A DNA stretch of 64,000 nucleotides. Origin: Blautia caecimuris. GTDB taxonomy: Bacteria > Bacillota > Clostridia > Lachnospirales > Lachnospiraceae. Position 1 is the stretch's first letter. Each line of letters opens with the position of its first letter. Where the stretch lies: NCBI RefSeq assembly GCF_024622975.1, contig NZ_JANJZT010000005.1:118677-182676 (forward strand), in the 5' to 3' direction. This document shows positions 44,830 through 53,734 of this stretch, in pieces. The position numbers and the translations under genes were made by a program. The notes below the pieces were generated by a model that had not been told where the DNA came from, searched no databases, and saw only the letters and a list, made by a program, of their open reading frames with translations.

Positions 44830-45687
44830 TTATTTTTTCAGCGCAAGAAGCATCTCCCGGATGATCTTGCACGCAACTGCTGTTGACATTCCGCTGTGGT
44901 CGCAGGGAGGACAGAGTTCATTGACGTCGCAGCCTATGATGTTCAGGCTGTTGCATACCTCTGTGACATTTTTCATCAGGGTGAGAAAATCAACGCCTCC
45001 CGGCTCCGGCGTTCCGGTTCCCGGAAATACGGAAGGGTCCAGAACATCCAGATCAACAGTAAAATAAACAGGCTTTCCTTTCAGCTCCGGCAAAATCCCC
45101 GGAAGATCATCAAGAGTAAAAGGATGAAAATCCGTATGACCGGATCTTGCCCAGTCAAACTCGCTCTTTTCTCCGGAGCGTATTCCAAACTGGTGGATCC
45201 GTCCGTCACCCAGAATATCCCAGCACAGTCTGATAACAGCCGCGTGGGACAGCTTTACCCCAAGATAATCCTCTCTCAGATCTGTGTGAGCGTCCAGATG
45301 GATGATATGAAGCTCCGGATACTGCCTGGCCGCCGCACGCACGGCTCCCAGTGTCACCAGATGCTCTCCGCCGATCATAAAAGGCAGTTTTTTATCCTTC
45401 AGGATGGTCTCTGCTGTTTTTTCAATCTCAGAAAGAACAAGCTCAGAATCTCCTATGGCAAGCTCCAGATCTCCCAGATCAAAGATCCGGCAGTCCTCAA
45501 GGTCTCTGTCCTGATAAGGACTGTAGGTTTCCAGCCCGTAAGAATCATTCCTTACCGCCTGTCCTGCAAATCGCGTTCCCGGACGGAAGGAAGTGGTGGA
45601 ATCAAAAGGCGCCCCGTAAAGCACAATGTCCGCTTCCTCATATCCGGCATCACAGCCAATAAAGTTCATTACTGATTTATTCAACAT
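44830..45687 (-). CDS. speB: Agmatinase
   Basis: 285 residues from the ATG at 45687, which overlaps the speE stop by 11 bases and has GGAGG 12 bases upstream. The dinuclear Mn site is clear: MIGGEHLVTLG, HLDAHTDLR, and VDLDVLDPSVFPGTGTPEPGG. It hydrolyses agmatine to putrescine and urea. Between speE and the carboxyspermidine dehydrogenase gene, it links arginine decarboxylation to triamine synthesis. Confidence 0.94.
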   Translation of the reverse strand: MLNKSVMNFIGCDAGYEEADIVLYGAPFDSTTSFRPGTRFAGQAVRNDSYGLETYSPYQDRDLEDCRIFDLGDLELAIGDSELVLSEIEKTAETILKDKKLPFMIGGEHLVTLGAVRAAARQYPELHIIHLDAHTDLREDYLGVKLSHAAVIRLCWDILGDGRIHQFGIRSGEKSEFDWARSGHTDFHPFTLDDLPGILPELKGKPVYFTVDLDVLDPSVFPGTGTPEPGGVDFLTLMKNVTEVCNSLNIIGCDVNELCPPCDHSGMSTAVACKIIREMLLALKK

Positions 45688-46528
45688 CTTCCAAAAGCTC
45701 CTCCACATATACCGGAAGGGCAAACACTCCGGCATGTAATCTTGGTTCGTAATATCTTGTATGGATTCCTTTCAGCTTCCAGGCCACTCCGTTCAGATCC
45801 GTAAGAGGATGGTATTTCTTTGAGGCAAACCCAAACAGCCAGTGCCCGGAGGGATAAGAGGGCAGATGAGCCTGATATACCCTGCAGATCGGGAAGGTTT
45901 CCAGAATACGCTTGTGCATTCTCTGACACTGAAAGGCTTCCTCTGTATAAAAAGGACTTTCATTCTGATTGATCATGATTCCGTCCTCCCGGAGAGCACC
46001 GAAACAGTTCCCGTAGAATTCCTTTGTAAAAAGTCCCTCTCCCAGGCCAAAAGGATTGGGAGAGTCAATGATAATCAGATCATAGCAGTCTGTTTTTGAC
46101 CGCACAAACCTGAGGCCGTCCTCGTGGAAAATCTGTACTCTGGGATCATTCAGGCTGCAGGCGATCTGAGGCAGGTACTTCCGGCACACCTCCACAAGAA
46201 GAGGATCGATCTCCACCATGTCGATATGCTCGATCTCCTCATACTTTACAAGCTCCCGGACAACGCCGCCGTCTCCTCCTCCGATTACCAGAACGTCCTT
46301 TACAAGAGGATGGACTGCCATTGGAACATGGGTGATCATTTCATGATAAATAAATTCATCCTTTTCTGTCAGAGTCAGATCTCCGTCCACAACAAGGATT
46401 TTGCCGAACTCCTTCGAGTCCAGCACATCAATCTGCTGAAATTCACTTTGAGCGCTGAAAAGCTGTTCTCTCACCCGGATAGAAAGCTTCACATCCTCTG
46501 TGTGTTCGTCAGAAAACCACATTTCCAT
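45677..46528 (-). CDS. speE: Spermidine synthase-family aminopropyltransferase
   Basis: 283 residues. VIGGGDGGVVRELVKY near residue 85 binds decarboxylated SAM, VEIDPLLVEVCRKY and YDLIIID follow, and SGHWLFGFAS is typical of SpeE. The catalytic loop, usually DSTDPVGPA, reads DSPNPFGLGEG here, so substrate preference may differ. Spermidine synthase transfers an aminopropyl group to putrescine (or, in some species, agmatine). SAM decarboxylase, which makes the donor, is absent from the operon. Four bases separate it from speA. Confidence 0.85.
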   Translation of the reverse strand: MEMWFSDEHTEDVKLSIRVREQLFSAQSEFQQIDVLDSKEFGKILVVDGDLTLTEKDEFIYHEMITHVPMAVHPLVKDVLVIGGGDGGVVRELVKYEEIEHIDMVEIDPLLVEVCRKYLPQIACSLNDPRVQIFHEDGLRFVRSKTDCYDLIIIDSPNPFGLGEGLFTKEFYGNCFGALREDGIMINQNESPFYTEEAFQCQRMHKRILETFPICRVYQAHLPSYPSGHWLFGFASKKYHPLTDLNGVAWKLKGIHTRYYEPRLHAGVFALPVYVEELLEDVE

Positions 46529-46532
46529 GGCA

Positions 46533-47978
46533 CTACTCTCCCTTCACTACATTGAGATTCTCAATTTTTTCATCCTCAGGTCCTGTCATGGAGCAGCCCT
46601 TATCCTTGGCATAAAGGATATACTCTATAATCTGGCCTGTGATCTTTTCTCCCGGAGCAAGAATGGGAATTCCCGGAGGATAGCACATGACAAATTCCCC
46701 GCAGATCCTTCCCTCTGTCTTTTCCACAGGGAGTGATTCTTTTTCTGAATAAAAAGATTCCTGAGGCGTCATCACAACCTGAGGGGAGAGATATTCCTGA
46801 GTAAGCATACCTGTCTTGTCCTTCTGGTATCTTCTCTTAATATCTGCAAGGGCGCTGACAAGACGCTCCACCTCCTGCTTTCTGTCCCCGATAGACAGAT
46901 ACGCCAGCATATTTCCAATATCTCCGAACTCAATCTGGATATCGTAATCGTCTCTTAAAATATCATAAACCTCGATTCCTGCCAGTCCGATCTCCAGTGT
47001 ATGCACGGACAGCTTGGTGGGGTCAAAATCGTAAATGCTGTCCTGGTTGATCAGCTCGTTCCCAAAGGCATAATATCCTCCGATCCGGTTGATCTCTGTT
47101 CTGGCATATTCAGCCAGCTCCGCCACCCTCTGAAAGGACTCCTTTCCCCGAAGGGCAAGATTCCTTCTGGAAATATCAAGGCTTGAAAGAAGCAGGTAAG
47201 AAGCACTTGTTGTCTGGGTAAGGTTGATGATCTGACGCACATAGCCGGGATGCATATTTTTTCCGATCAGAAGGAAAGAGCTCTGGGTAAGGCTTCCCCC
47301 TGATTTATGCATACTGACAGAGGCCATATCCGCTCCTGCATCCATGGCATTAACCGGAAAGCCTTCTCCGAAATAAAAATGTGTGCCGTGGGCCTCGTCT
47401 ACCAGAACCTTCATATTCCTGTCATGGGCAAGCTTTACGATCTCCCGGAGATTGGAACAGATTCCATAATAAGTAGGATTGTTTACAAACACAGCCACTG
47501 CATCAGGATTTTCCTGAATGGCTTTCTCTACCTGTTCCAGCTTCATTCCCAGCGAAATACCAAGCCGGTTGTCCACATCCGGATTTACATAGATCGGTGT
47601 GGCTCCGCACAGTACAAGAGCGTTGATCACGCTTCTGTGTACGTTTCTGGGCAAAATAATCTTGTCGCCCTTCTTACAGCAGGTAAGAATCATGGTCTGA
47701 ACCGAGGATGTTGTTCCCCCAACCATAAGAAATGCGCCTGCCGCGCCAAATGCTTCTGCTGCAAGCTGTTCTGCCTCCTTGATCACAGAAACCGGATGGC
47801 AGAGATTATCAAGGGGTTTCATAGAGTTTACGTCTATACTGACGCACTGACTTCCAAGTAAATTTACCAGTTCCGGATTTCCCCTTCCGTGTTTATGTCC
47901 CGGAACATCAAAGGGAACGATCCTCATTCTCCGGAATTGTTCCAGTGCCTCGTAAATTGGAGCCTTTTCCTGCGACAT
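46533..47978 (-). CDS. speA: Arginine decarboxylase (SpeA, Orn/Lys/Arg family)
   Basis: 481 residues of the fold I aminotransferase-like decarboxylases, the length of Bacillus SpeA. FDVPGHKHGRG near residue 23, MVGGTTSSVQTMIL, LVDEAHGTHFYF and SVSMHKSGGSLTQSS (PLP lysine) are diagnostic. The short type lacks the long wing domain of inducible lysine decarboxylases. Since speB follows in the operon, agmatine is the expected product. GGGAGG precedes the ATG. The gene is preceded by a long structured leader with a terminator, so expression is likely controlled by attenuation. Confidence 0.9.
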   Translation of the reverse strand: MSQEKAPIYEALEQFRRMRIVPFDVPGHKHGRGNPELVNLLGSQCVSIDVNSMKPLDNLCHPVSVIKEAEQLAAEAFGAAGAFLMVGGTTSSVQTMILTCCKKGDKIILPRNVHRSVINALVLCGATPIYVNPDVDNRLGISLGMKLEQVEKAIQENPDAVAVFVNNPTYYGICSNLREIVKLAHDRNMKVLVDEAHGTHFYFGEGFPVNAMDAGADMASVSMHKSGGSLTQSSFLLIGKNMHPGYVRQIINLTQTTSASYLLLSSLDISRRNLALRGKESFQRVAELAEYARTEINRIGGYYAFGNELINQDSIYDFDPTKLSVHTLEIGLAGIEVYDILRDDYDIQIEFGDIGNMLAYLSIGDRKQEVERLVSALADIKRRYQKDKTGMLTQEYLSPQVVMTPQESFYSEKESLPVEKTEGRICGEFVMCYPPGIPILAPGEKITGQIIEYILYAKDKGCSMTGPEDEKIENLNVVKGE

Positions 47979-48001
47979 GTTTCAGCCTCCCTCCCGAAAT
48001 T

Positions 48002-48044
48002 CATAGGAAATCCATTATTAAAACAAGTACTGTATTTTCCTATG
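48002..48044 (-). promoter_or_regulatory. Hairpin next to the speA ribosome-binding site
   Basis: CATAGGAAA (48002-48010) and TTTCCTATG (48036-48044) are perfect 9-base inverted arms, extended by two weaker pairs. They lie between the leader terminator and the speA GGGAGG site and may influence translation start. Confidence 0.55.
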
Positions 48045-48048
48045 GAAC

Positions 48049-48090
48049 AAAAAAACGCAGGCAGGCGCATAACTTTGCATCTGCTTGCGT
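48049..48090 (-). terminator. Terminator inside the speA leader
   Basis: On the minus strand ACGCA-GCAG (48090-48081) pairs with CTGC-TGCGT (down to 48055), with one mismatch, followed by TTTTTTT. It is placed about 70 bases before the speA start, so it must be bypassed for operon expression. Confidence 0.85.
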
Positions 48091-48351
48091 TTATTATCTT
48101 TATTCTTATAATTTCTTCTATATAATGTAAATTTTAATTATAAAAAACAGATAATGGATTAGAGTCTATATAGCAAATATTTTTACTTTTACTACTCTTA
48201 TTGACCGTTTCACAAGTTATGCATGCGATACGCATACCGGTTATAAAGTAACCAACTTATAAAATTCGAGCTTCTAACTCAATCAATAATGCAGTTCCCT
48301 GGACTGCGTAAAATATTTGCATGGAAGACTTTCCTGACTGTTTTCCATACG
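48049..48351 (-). ncRNA. Structured leader RNA of the polyamine operon (candidate riboswitch or small RNA)
   Basis: Transcription from the promoter at 48358-48386 gives about 300 nt ending in a terminator. Visible pairings: a 5' hairpin ATGGAA/TTCCAT; a long-range stem P1 of about 12 bp (48308-48320 with 48173-48186); inside it a GCAGT/ACTGC hairpin (48291-48307), a stem of about 9 bp including two G-U pairs (48281-48289 with 48198-48206), and a compact three-way junction closed by AAGTT/AACTT (48254-48258 with 48214-48218) with arms 48239-48253 and 48223-48235. I cannot match it to a known class. Confidence 0.6.
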
Positions 48352-48357
48352 TGTATA

Positions 48358-48386
48358 TTTATACCATAAAACGACTTTATTTTCAA
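48358..48386 (-). promoter_or_regulatory. Promoter of the speA leader
   Basis: TTGAAA (48386-48381), 17-base spacer, TATAAA (48363-48358) on the minus strand. It lies 380 bases before speA. The remaining 48387-48529 stretch, up to queA, shows nothing else. Confidence 0.75.
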
Positions 48387-48529
48387 GAACTTTCTAAAAA
48401 AATCATTCTGGGTGATGGAATTTTACCAGTCTGTTTTATTCCGGAATAACTTATAATGCATTTATTCCAATTTAAGTCCCCTGTTTCCTGTATTTGCCCT
48501 GAATTTAAAGGATTTTCCGGCTTTTCCCG

Positions 48530-49561
48530 TTATTCCGGATCTATGAACATGGCGTCCCCAAAGCTGAAGAAACGGTACCGCTCTTTTACTGCCTCCTCAT
48601 AGGCAGCCATGATCCGGTCTTTTCCTGCAAGAGCAGAAACCAGCATCATCAGCGTGGACTCCGGCAGGTGGAAATTGGTGATCAGACCATCGATCATTTT
48701 AAACTGATAACCCGGATAAATAAAGATTTCTGTCCAGCCGCTTCCCGGGTGGAGAACACCGTCTTCATCTGTAGCGGATTCCAGGGTACGGCAGCTTGTG
48801 GTTCCTACGGAGATCACACGGCCTCCCTGTTTCTTTGTGTCATTGATCAGCTTTGCCTGATCCTCTTCCACCACATAAAATTCCGAGTGCATGTGGTGAT
48901 TTTCCACATCGTCTACTTTTACCGGACGGAAGGTTCCAAGCCCCACATGAAGGGTCACATGAGCAATTTTTACCCCCTTTTCCTGCACCTTCTGAAGAAG
49001 CTCCTGAGTAAAATGGAGACCGGCTGTAGGAGCTGCCGCAGAACCGTCATTTTTTGCATAAACGGTCTGATAACGGTTCTTATCCTCTAATTTATGAGTA
49101 ATGTACGGAGGCAGGGGCATTTCTCCCAGCTGATCCAGAATTTCCTCAAAAATCCCTTCGTACTGAAACTGGATCAGACGGTTTCCCTCTTCCACCACAT
49201 CAATGATCTCACCTTTCAGAATCCCGTCTCCAAAAACGAGCTTTGCGCCAGGACGGGCTTTTTTGCCCGGTTTTACCAGACATTCCCAGATATCATTTTC
49301 CTTCCGTTTCAGAAGAAGAATCTCTATAAGCGCTCCGGTTTCTTCCTTGTGTCCATAAAGCCGGGCCGGAATTACCCGGGTGTCATTGACAACCAGGCAG
49401 TCTCCCTCTTTCAGATAATCCAGAATATCCGTAAAATGACGGTGCTCCACGCTTCCGTCCTTCATGGAAAGATGAAGAAGTCTGGAAGAGCTTCTGTCCT
49501 CCAGAGGATCCTGCGCGATCAGCTCCTGTGGAAGATCATAATAAAAATCTGATGTTTTCAT
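48530..49561 (-). CDS. queA: S-adenosylmethionine:tRNA ribosyltransferase-isomerase
   Basis: 343 residues. [29 protein letters not shown] is the family start, [14 protein letters not shown] and [14 protein letters not shown] follow, and [18 protein letters not shown] is the C-terminal signature. QueA moves the ribosyl part of SAM onto preQ1 in tRNA, giving epoxyqueuosine. It starts 4 bases after trmD, so it is the last gene of the ylxM-ffh-rpsP-khpA-rimM-trmD run; tgt is not visible. Confidence 0.96.
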   Translation of the reverse strand: MKTSDFYYDLPQELIAQDPLEDRSSSRLLHLSMKDGSVEHRHFTDILDYLKEGDCLVVNDTRVIPARLYGHKEETGALIEILLLKRKENDIWECLVKPGKKARPGAKLVFGDGILKGEIIDVVEEGNRLIQFQYEGIFEEILDQLGEMPLPPYITHKLEDKNRYQTVYAKNDGSAAAPTAGLHFTQELLQKVQEKGVKIAHVTLHVGLGTFRPVKVDDVENHHMHSEFYVVEEDQAKLINDTKKQGGRVISVGTTSCRTLESATDEDGVLHPGSGWTEIFIYPGYQFKMIDGLITNFHLPESTLMMLVSALAGKDRIMAAYEEAVKERYRFFSFGDAMFIDPE

Positions 49562-49565
49562 AATA

Positions 49566-50333
49566 CTACTCCTTATCTTCTGCCTTCTGGCTTTCTTCCT
49601 TCCATTGCTTTCTCCACTGGCGGATCTGATTCCATTCCTTATTTGAAAGATCTGCCTTTTTCAGAAGATCCGGACGCCATCTGGCAGTACGGTAAATGGA
49701 CTGCTCTCTTCTCCAGGCCTCTACATTGGCATGATGTCCGGAAAGAAGAACAGGAGGCACTTTTTTCTCATGCCAGATTTCCGGTCTGCTGTACTGAGGA
49801 TATTCCAGAAGACTGCCGGAAAAGGATTCCGTTTCACCGGATTCCTGATTGGTAAGAACCCCCGGAACCATACGGGAAATAGAATCCATCATCACCATGG
49901 CCGGAAGCTCACCTCCGGTAAGCACATAATCTCCGATAGAAACATAATCCGTGACAATCTCCTCAAGAACCCTCTCGTCAATTCCCTCGTAATGACCGCA
50001 GAGAAAAACAAGATCCTTTTCTTCTGCAAAATCCTTTGCCATTTCCTGGTTAAAAACCTTTCCCTGAGGGGTCAGATAAATAACCCTTGGCTGATACCCG
50101 ATCTTTTTTTCAACAGATTCATAGGCAAGATACACAGGCTCTGCCTGCATCAGCATTCCGGCGCCGCCTCCATAAGGATAATCGTCAACCTTCTGATGCT
50201 TATTAAATGCATAGTCCCGGATATTAACTGCTTCGATATCCAGAAAGCCGCCTGCCATGGCCCGGCCGATAATACTGGTATTCATCCCGTCCCGGATCAT
50301 GTCCGGAAAAAGCGTCAGCACATGAAAATTCAT
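49566..50333 (-). CDS. trmD: tRNA (guanine-N1)-methyltransferase
   Basis: 255 residues from the ATG at 50333, whose A is shared with the rimM stop (TAATG). The start [13 protein letters not shown] is standard. [12 protein letters not shown] and [19 protein letters not shown] form the SPOUT knot that binds SAM. It methylates G37 of tRNAs. A longer open frame starting at 50399 lies inside rimM and is not used. rplS, the usual next gene, is replaced by queA. Confidence 0.96.
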   Translation of the reverse strand: MNFHVLTLFPDMIRDGMNTSIIGRAMAGGFLDIEAVNIRDYAFNKHQKVDDYPYGGGAGMLMQAEPVYLAYESVEKKIGYQPRVIYLTPQGKVFNQEMAKDFAEEKDLVFLCGHYEGIDERVLEEIVTDYVSIGDYVLTGGELPAMVMMDSISRMVPGVLTNQESGETESFSGSLLEYPQYSRPEIWHEKKVPPVLLSGHHANVEAWRREQSIYRTARWRPDLLKKADLSNKEWNQIRQWRKQWKEESQKAEDKE

Positions 50334-50839
50334 TATATCAGCCCTTTCATCAAATGTATGGTCATAACATTCTTCTCCAGATCCACGTCCAGAATACATT
50401 CCCTGATAGCCGGCAGAAGAACCTCGCCATGTTCCGCAGAATCAATAATATAAACATCATTGGCGCCTGTTTCCATTACATCTTTTAATGTGCCGAATTC
50501 CTGTCCGTCCTCCAGGACAACTGACATTCCCAGAAGATCCGCAATATAATATTCATCCTCTTCCAGCTCCTGTCCCTCTTCCCGTGGGATCCAGAGATCA
50601 CGGCCTTTATATTTTTCAATGTCGTTAATGTTATCGACACCCTTAAATTTCAGAATTACAAGATTTTTAAAAAACTTTACATTTTTAATCTCAAGCTTTC
50701 GAAGCTCTCTTCCGGTATCCAGAAGCACATAATCAAGCTCCAGAAAACGTTCCGGCTCATCTGTTGTGGGGTATACCTTTACCTCGCCCCTGACGCCGTG
50801 AGTAGTGGTGATCACACCAACCTTCAGTAAATCTTCCAT
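50333..50839 (-). CDS. rimM: Ribosome maturation factor RimM
   Basis: 168 residues with the two RimM domains: VGVITTTHGVRGEVKVYPTTD at the N-terminus and a PRC-barrel from about residue 95 (YYIADLLGMSVVLEDG, LLPAIRECILDVDL). It binds ribosomal protein S19 and helps mature the 30S head. Overlaps trmD by one base and follows khpA by about 80 bases. Confidence 0.95.
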   Translation of the reverse strand: MEDLLKVGVITTTHGVRGEVKVYPTTDEPERFLELDYVLLDTGRELRKLEIKNVKFFKNLVILKFKGVDNINDIEKYKGRDLWIPREEGQELEEDEYYIADLLGMSVVLEDGQEFGTLKDVMETGANDVYIIDSAEHGEVLLPAIRECILDVDLEKNVMTIHLMKGLI

Positions 50840-50920
50840 AAATAAAACTCCCTGTAGTTAAAGAAGGAGCTATGTTTCCACAGCTCCTGTTTCTTACTTA
50901 TGATATTGCGAAAGCCCTGT

Positions 50921-51151
50921 TTACTGCAGGATATCCACAATCACTTTTTTGCTGCTCTTTGAAGAAGCGGCCTTCACTACGGTACGGATCGCTTTGGCAA
51001 TACGTCCCTGTCTTCCGATGACCTTGCCCATGTCAGCCGGTCCCACCTTCAGTTCAATAATAACTGCATCTTCCTTTTCGTTTTCGGTGACAACCACCTC
51101 GTCCGGATGATCTACAAGAGATTTTGCAATTACTTCTACCAGTTTTTTCAT
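50921..51151 (-). CDS. khpA: KH-domain RNA-binding protein KhpA
   Basis: 76 residues, a single KH domain with VGPADMGKVIGRQGRIAKAIRTVV near residue 35, the GxxG loop being GRQG. KhpA proteins bind RNA, usually with KhpB/Jag, and affect cell division and elongation. The position between rpsP and rimM is conserved across Firmicutes. GGGAGG before the ATG. Confidence 0.93.
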   Translation of the reverse strand: MKKLVEVIAKSLVDHPDEVVVTENEKEDAVIIELKVGPADMGKVIGRQGRIAKAIRTVVKAASSKSSKKVIVDILQ

Positions 51152-51222
51152 TACATACCTCCCTGCACTGCATTCTGCAGGACTTCTACAGTAATAGGAA
51201 AAAATACCCTCTCCGGTATTTC

Positions 51223-51468
51223 TTATTTCTCAATTCCGGCTGCTTTCAGGATCTTAGCAACAACTTCTGTAGGCTGAGCACCTGCTGCAAGCCATTTCTT
51301 AGCAGCTTCCTCATCTACTTTGTATGCGCTTGGCTCAAGGTTCGGATCATAAGTACCGATCTCTGCGATGCATTTTCCATCACGTTTGCAACGGGAATCT
51401 GCAACTACGATTCTATAAAAAGGTGCCTTCTTCTGTCCCATTCTTCTTAATCTGATTTTTACTGCCAT
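51223..51468 (-). CDS. rpsP: 30S ribosomal protein S16
   Basis: 81 residues, full length. [31 protein letters not shown] is the S16 signature, followed by IGTYDPN. It is an early-assembly protein of the 30S body. In the operon between ffh and khpA. Confidence 0.97.
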   Translation of the reverse strand: MAVKIRLRRMGQKKAPFYRIVVADSRCKRDGKCIAEIGTYDPNLEPSAYKVDEEAAKKWLAAGAQPTEVVAKILKAAGIEK

Positions 51469-51514
51469 TTTTGTTTTCCTCCATTTATCTCTTTTCTTTT
51501 TTTGTTAATTTATA

Positions 51515-52861
51515 TTAAAAGGGAAGCTTAAAGCCGCCTCTTTTACCCATTTTACCGCCCATCATTCCGGGCATCTGTTTCATCATTTTCTTGCTCTGCT
51601 CAAACTGCTTTACAAGACGGTTGACCTCCGCTATATCCACCCCCGCGCCTCTGGCAATACGGTTTTTGCGGGATACATTCAGGATTGCCGGATTTGTCCG
51701 CTCCTGAGGCGTCATGGAAAGAATGATCGACTTGGTGCGCTCCAGCGCGCTTTCATCTACCATCCCTTCAATATCCTTCATCTTGCTGCCCACTCCCGGA
51801 AGCATATTCAGGATACTGCCGATTCCTCCCATTTTTTTCATCTGTTCCATACTGGTGAGATAGTCGTTAAAGTCAAAATCCATTTTTTTGAGCTTTTTCT
51901 GCATCTCAGCAGCCTGTTCCTGATCAATGGCAGCCTCGGCCTTTTCGATGAGACTCATAACATCGCCCATTCCAAGGATTCTGGAAGCCATTCTCTCCGG
52001 ATAAAACTGTTCCAGATCAGAAAGCTTTTCGCCCATACCCACATAGAGGATCGGCTTTCCTGTTACTGCCTTAATGGAAAGCGCCGCACCGCCTCTGGTG
52101 TCACCGTCCATCTTGGTAAGGATCACTCCGTCAATTCCTACTTTATCTGTAAAGGTCTTTGCCACATTTACAGCATCCTGACCGGTCATTGCATCTACGA
52201 TCAGAAGAGTGGCATCCACCTGTACATTCGCCTTGATATCAGCAAGCTCCTGCATCATATCCTCATCTACATGAAGACGTCCTGCAGTATCCAGAAGCAC
52301 AACATTCTGCTGATTTGCTTTTGCATGCTCCACTGCTGCCTTTGCAATATTTACAGGGTTCTGTTTATCTCCCATGGAAAATACTTCCACGCCCTGTTTT
52401 TCACCATTGACCTGAAGCTGAGTAATCGCAGCCGGTCTGTAAACATCACAGGCAACCAGAAGCGGACGCTTGCCCTTTGATTTCAGCTTGCCAGCAAGCT
52501 TGGCAACTGTTGTTGTCTTACCTGCACCCTGAAGACCTGCCATCATAAGAACCGTAATGTCATTGCCCGGTTTGATCGGCAGCTCTGTTGTCTCGCTTCC
52601 CATCAGATTCACAAGCTCTTCATTTACGATCTTGATAACCATCTGTCCTGGATTCAGTCCGTTCATTACGTCCTGTCCCACTGCGCGCTCCTGAACAGCT
52701 TTGGTGAACTGCTTTACAACCCGAAAGTTTACATCAGCCTCCAGAAGAGCCATTTTGACCTCTTTCAGAGCGATCTTAACATCTTCCTCTGTAAGACGTC
52801 CTTTTCCTCTAAGCTTTTTAAATACATTTTGTAATTTTTCTGTCAAGCTCTCAAACGCCAT
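51515..52861 (-). CDS. ffh: Signal recognition particle protein Ffh
   Basis: 448 residues. N domain first, then the G domain with MMAGLQGAGKTTTVAKLA (P-loop near residue 105), LLVACDVYRPAAI, DTAGRLHVDE and TKMDGDTRGGAA, then a Met-rich M domain ending in KMMKQMPGMMGGKMGKRGG. It binds signal sequences and 4.5S RNA to target membrane proteins. It starts 3 bases after ylxM. Confidence 0.97.
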   Translation of the reverse strand: MAFESLTEKLQNVFKKLRGKGRLTEEDVKIALKEVKMALLEADVNFRVVKQFTKAVQERAVGQDVMNGLNPGQMVIKIVNEELVNLMGSETTELPIKPGNDITVLMMAGLQGAGKTTTVAKLAGKLKSKGKRPLLVACDVYRPAAITQLQVNGEKQGVEVFSMGDKQNPVNIAKAAVEHAKANQQNVVLLDTAGRLHVDEDMMQELADIKANVQVDATLLIVDAMTGQDAVNVAKTFTDKVGIDGVILTKMDGDTRGGAALSIKAVTGKPILYVGMGEKLSDLEQFYPERMASRILGMGDVMSLIEKAEAAIDQEQAAEMQKKLKKMDFDFNDYLTSMEQMKKMGGIGSILNMLPGVGSKMKDIEGMVDESALERTKSIILSMTPQERTNPAILNVSRKNRIARGAGVDIAEVNRLVKQFEQSKKMMKQMPGMMGGKMGKRGGFKLPF

Positions 52862-52864
52862 GCT

Positions 52865-53188
52865 TTATAACTCCTCTAATATCTCTTTGGAAATTTCTGT
52901 AATCTCCCGGTCATGATACTTCTCTGCAATCTGGCTGATTCTCTGAACCTGCTTCTTAATACAGAGAAATTTTTCTACCAGATGCAGTTTCTTTTCATAC
53001 TCTTCCAGAGTATGATTGCAGCGCCGGATCATGTCGTGAACGCCCTGACGGCTGATCCCAAGCTCCTCCGCTACTTCACTGAGGGAAAAATCTTCCAGTA
53101 CCACGCTTTCATATACCTGCTGCTGGCGCTCTGTAAGAAGCTCCCCGTAAAAATCATATAATAATGTCTGCTCTACAAACTTCTCCAT
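52865..53188 (-). CDS. ylxM: YlxM/UPF0122 family protein
   Basis: 107 residues with a sigma-70 region 4-like helix-turn-helix: YESVVLEDFSLSEVAEELGISRQGVHDMIRR. YlxM modulates the SRP GTPase cycle in streptococci and is almost always encoded just before ffh. It heads the operon from a consensus promoter at 53207-53235. A C-terminal coiled region follows the HTH. Confidence 0.93.
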   Translation of the reverse strand: MEKFVEQTLLYDFYGELLTERQQQVYESVVLEDFSLSEVAEELGISRQGVHDMIRRCNHTLEEYEKKLHLVEKFLCIKKQVQRISQIAEKYHDREITEISKEILEEL

Positions 53189-53206
53189 CTGATAATCACC
53201 TTGTGT

Positions 53207-53235
53207 ATCATACCCTATATGGCTGCCGGTGTCAA
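53207..53235 (-). promoter_or_regulatory. Promoter of the ylxM-ffh-rpsP operon
   Basis: TTGACA (53235-53230), 17-base spacer, TATGAT (53212-53207) on the minus strand, starting transcription close to the ylxM ATG. Confidence 0.8.
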
Positions 53236-53550
53236 GTATTTTTTCTTTACAAACTTATGTTTGTGTTATTTCGTCTTTGCTTATCTGCTGTAAAATCAAA
53301 GAATTTCTATTTTTCCTGTTTTCGGCTTACACTGTCTTATTTCTTCTTAAATTTTTAATTTGTCACAGACTACTAGGATGTTTTGCTTTTCGGGGATGCA
53401 ATTCCCATTGTAAATACATAACCCGCTTTTCTATATCTGGTCGAAGGTGTAAAAATGTCTGATACCAAAAGTAAATAAATATAGAGGTTTTACTCCAGCA
53501 TTTGTATATGCAATTTTCCGGAAGATCAGCACAAATCTAAAGGAATGAAG

Positions 53551-53577
53551 AACCGTCTTTGTTTTGTCAGGGCGGTT
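53551..53577. terminator. Hairpin, possible end of the small-toxin transcript
   Basis: AACCGTC (53551-53557) pairs with GGCGGTT (53571-53577). T-rich sequence follows on the plus strand (TTCTTCGTTTTC) and a weaker stretch on the minus strand, so direction is unclear. The 53236-53550 stretch before it holds no recognisable gene. Confidence 0.45.
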
Positions 53578-53592
53578 TTCTTCGTTTTCTGC

Positions 53593-53734
53593 TTGTATCC
53601 TGCTTCCAGATGTGCTATATTGATAATAGAAAAAGGGAAAGCCAGAACACACGGCCTACCCTTAAACAATCAGCAACTTACCTTTTTACAAGGTCAGCCG
53701 TTCACTATTTGCGGTAGTGGGCGGCTATTTTCTT
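53593..53734 (+). ncRNA. Candidate antisense RNA to the small-toxin mRNA
   Basis: A plus-strand promoter with TTGTAT (53593-53598), 17-base spacer and an extended -10 TGCTATATT (53616-53621 core) would yield about 107 nt ending at a hairpin, AGCCG.CACTA with TAGTG.CGGCT (53696-53726), followed by ATTTTCTT. This RNA is complementary to the 3' untranslated region and last codons of the small hydrophobic gene on the minus strand. The convergent layout is like RatA/TxpA. Inferred from sequence only. Confidence 0.5.

Noticed and set aside
53431..53652. 73-codon minus-strand open frame near the small-toxin locus
   Set aside because: It lies over hairpin sequences of the toxin transcript and lacks a ribosome site.
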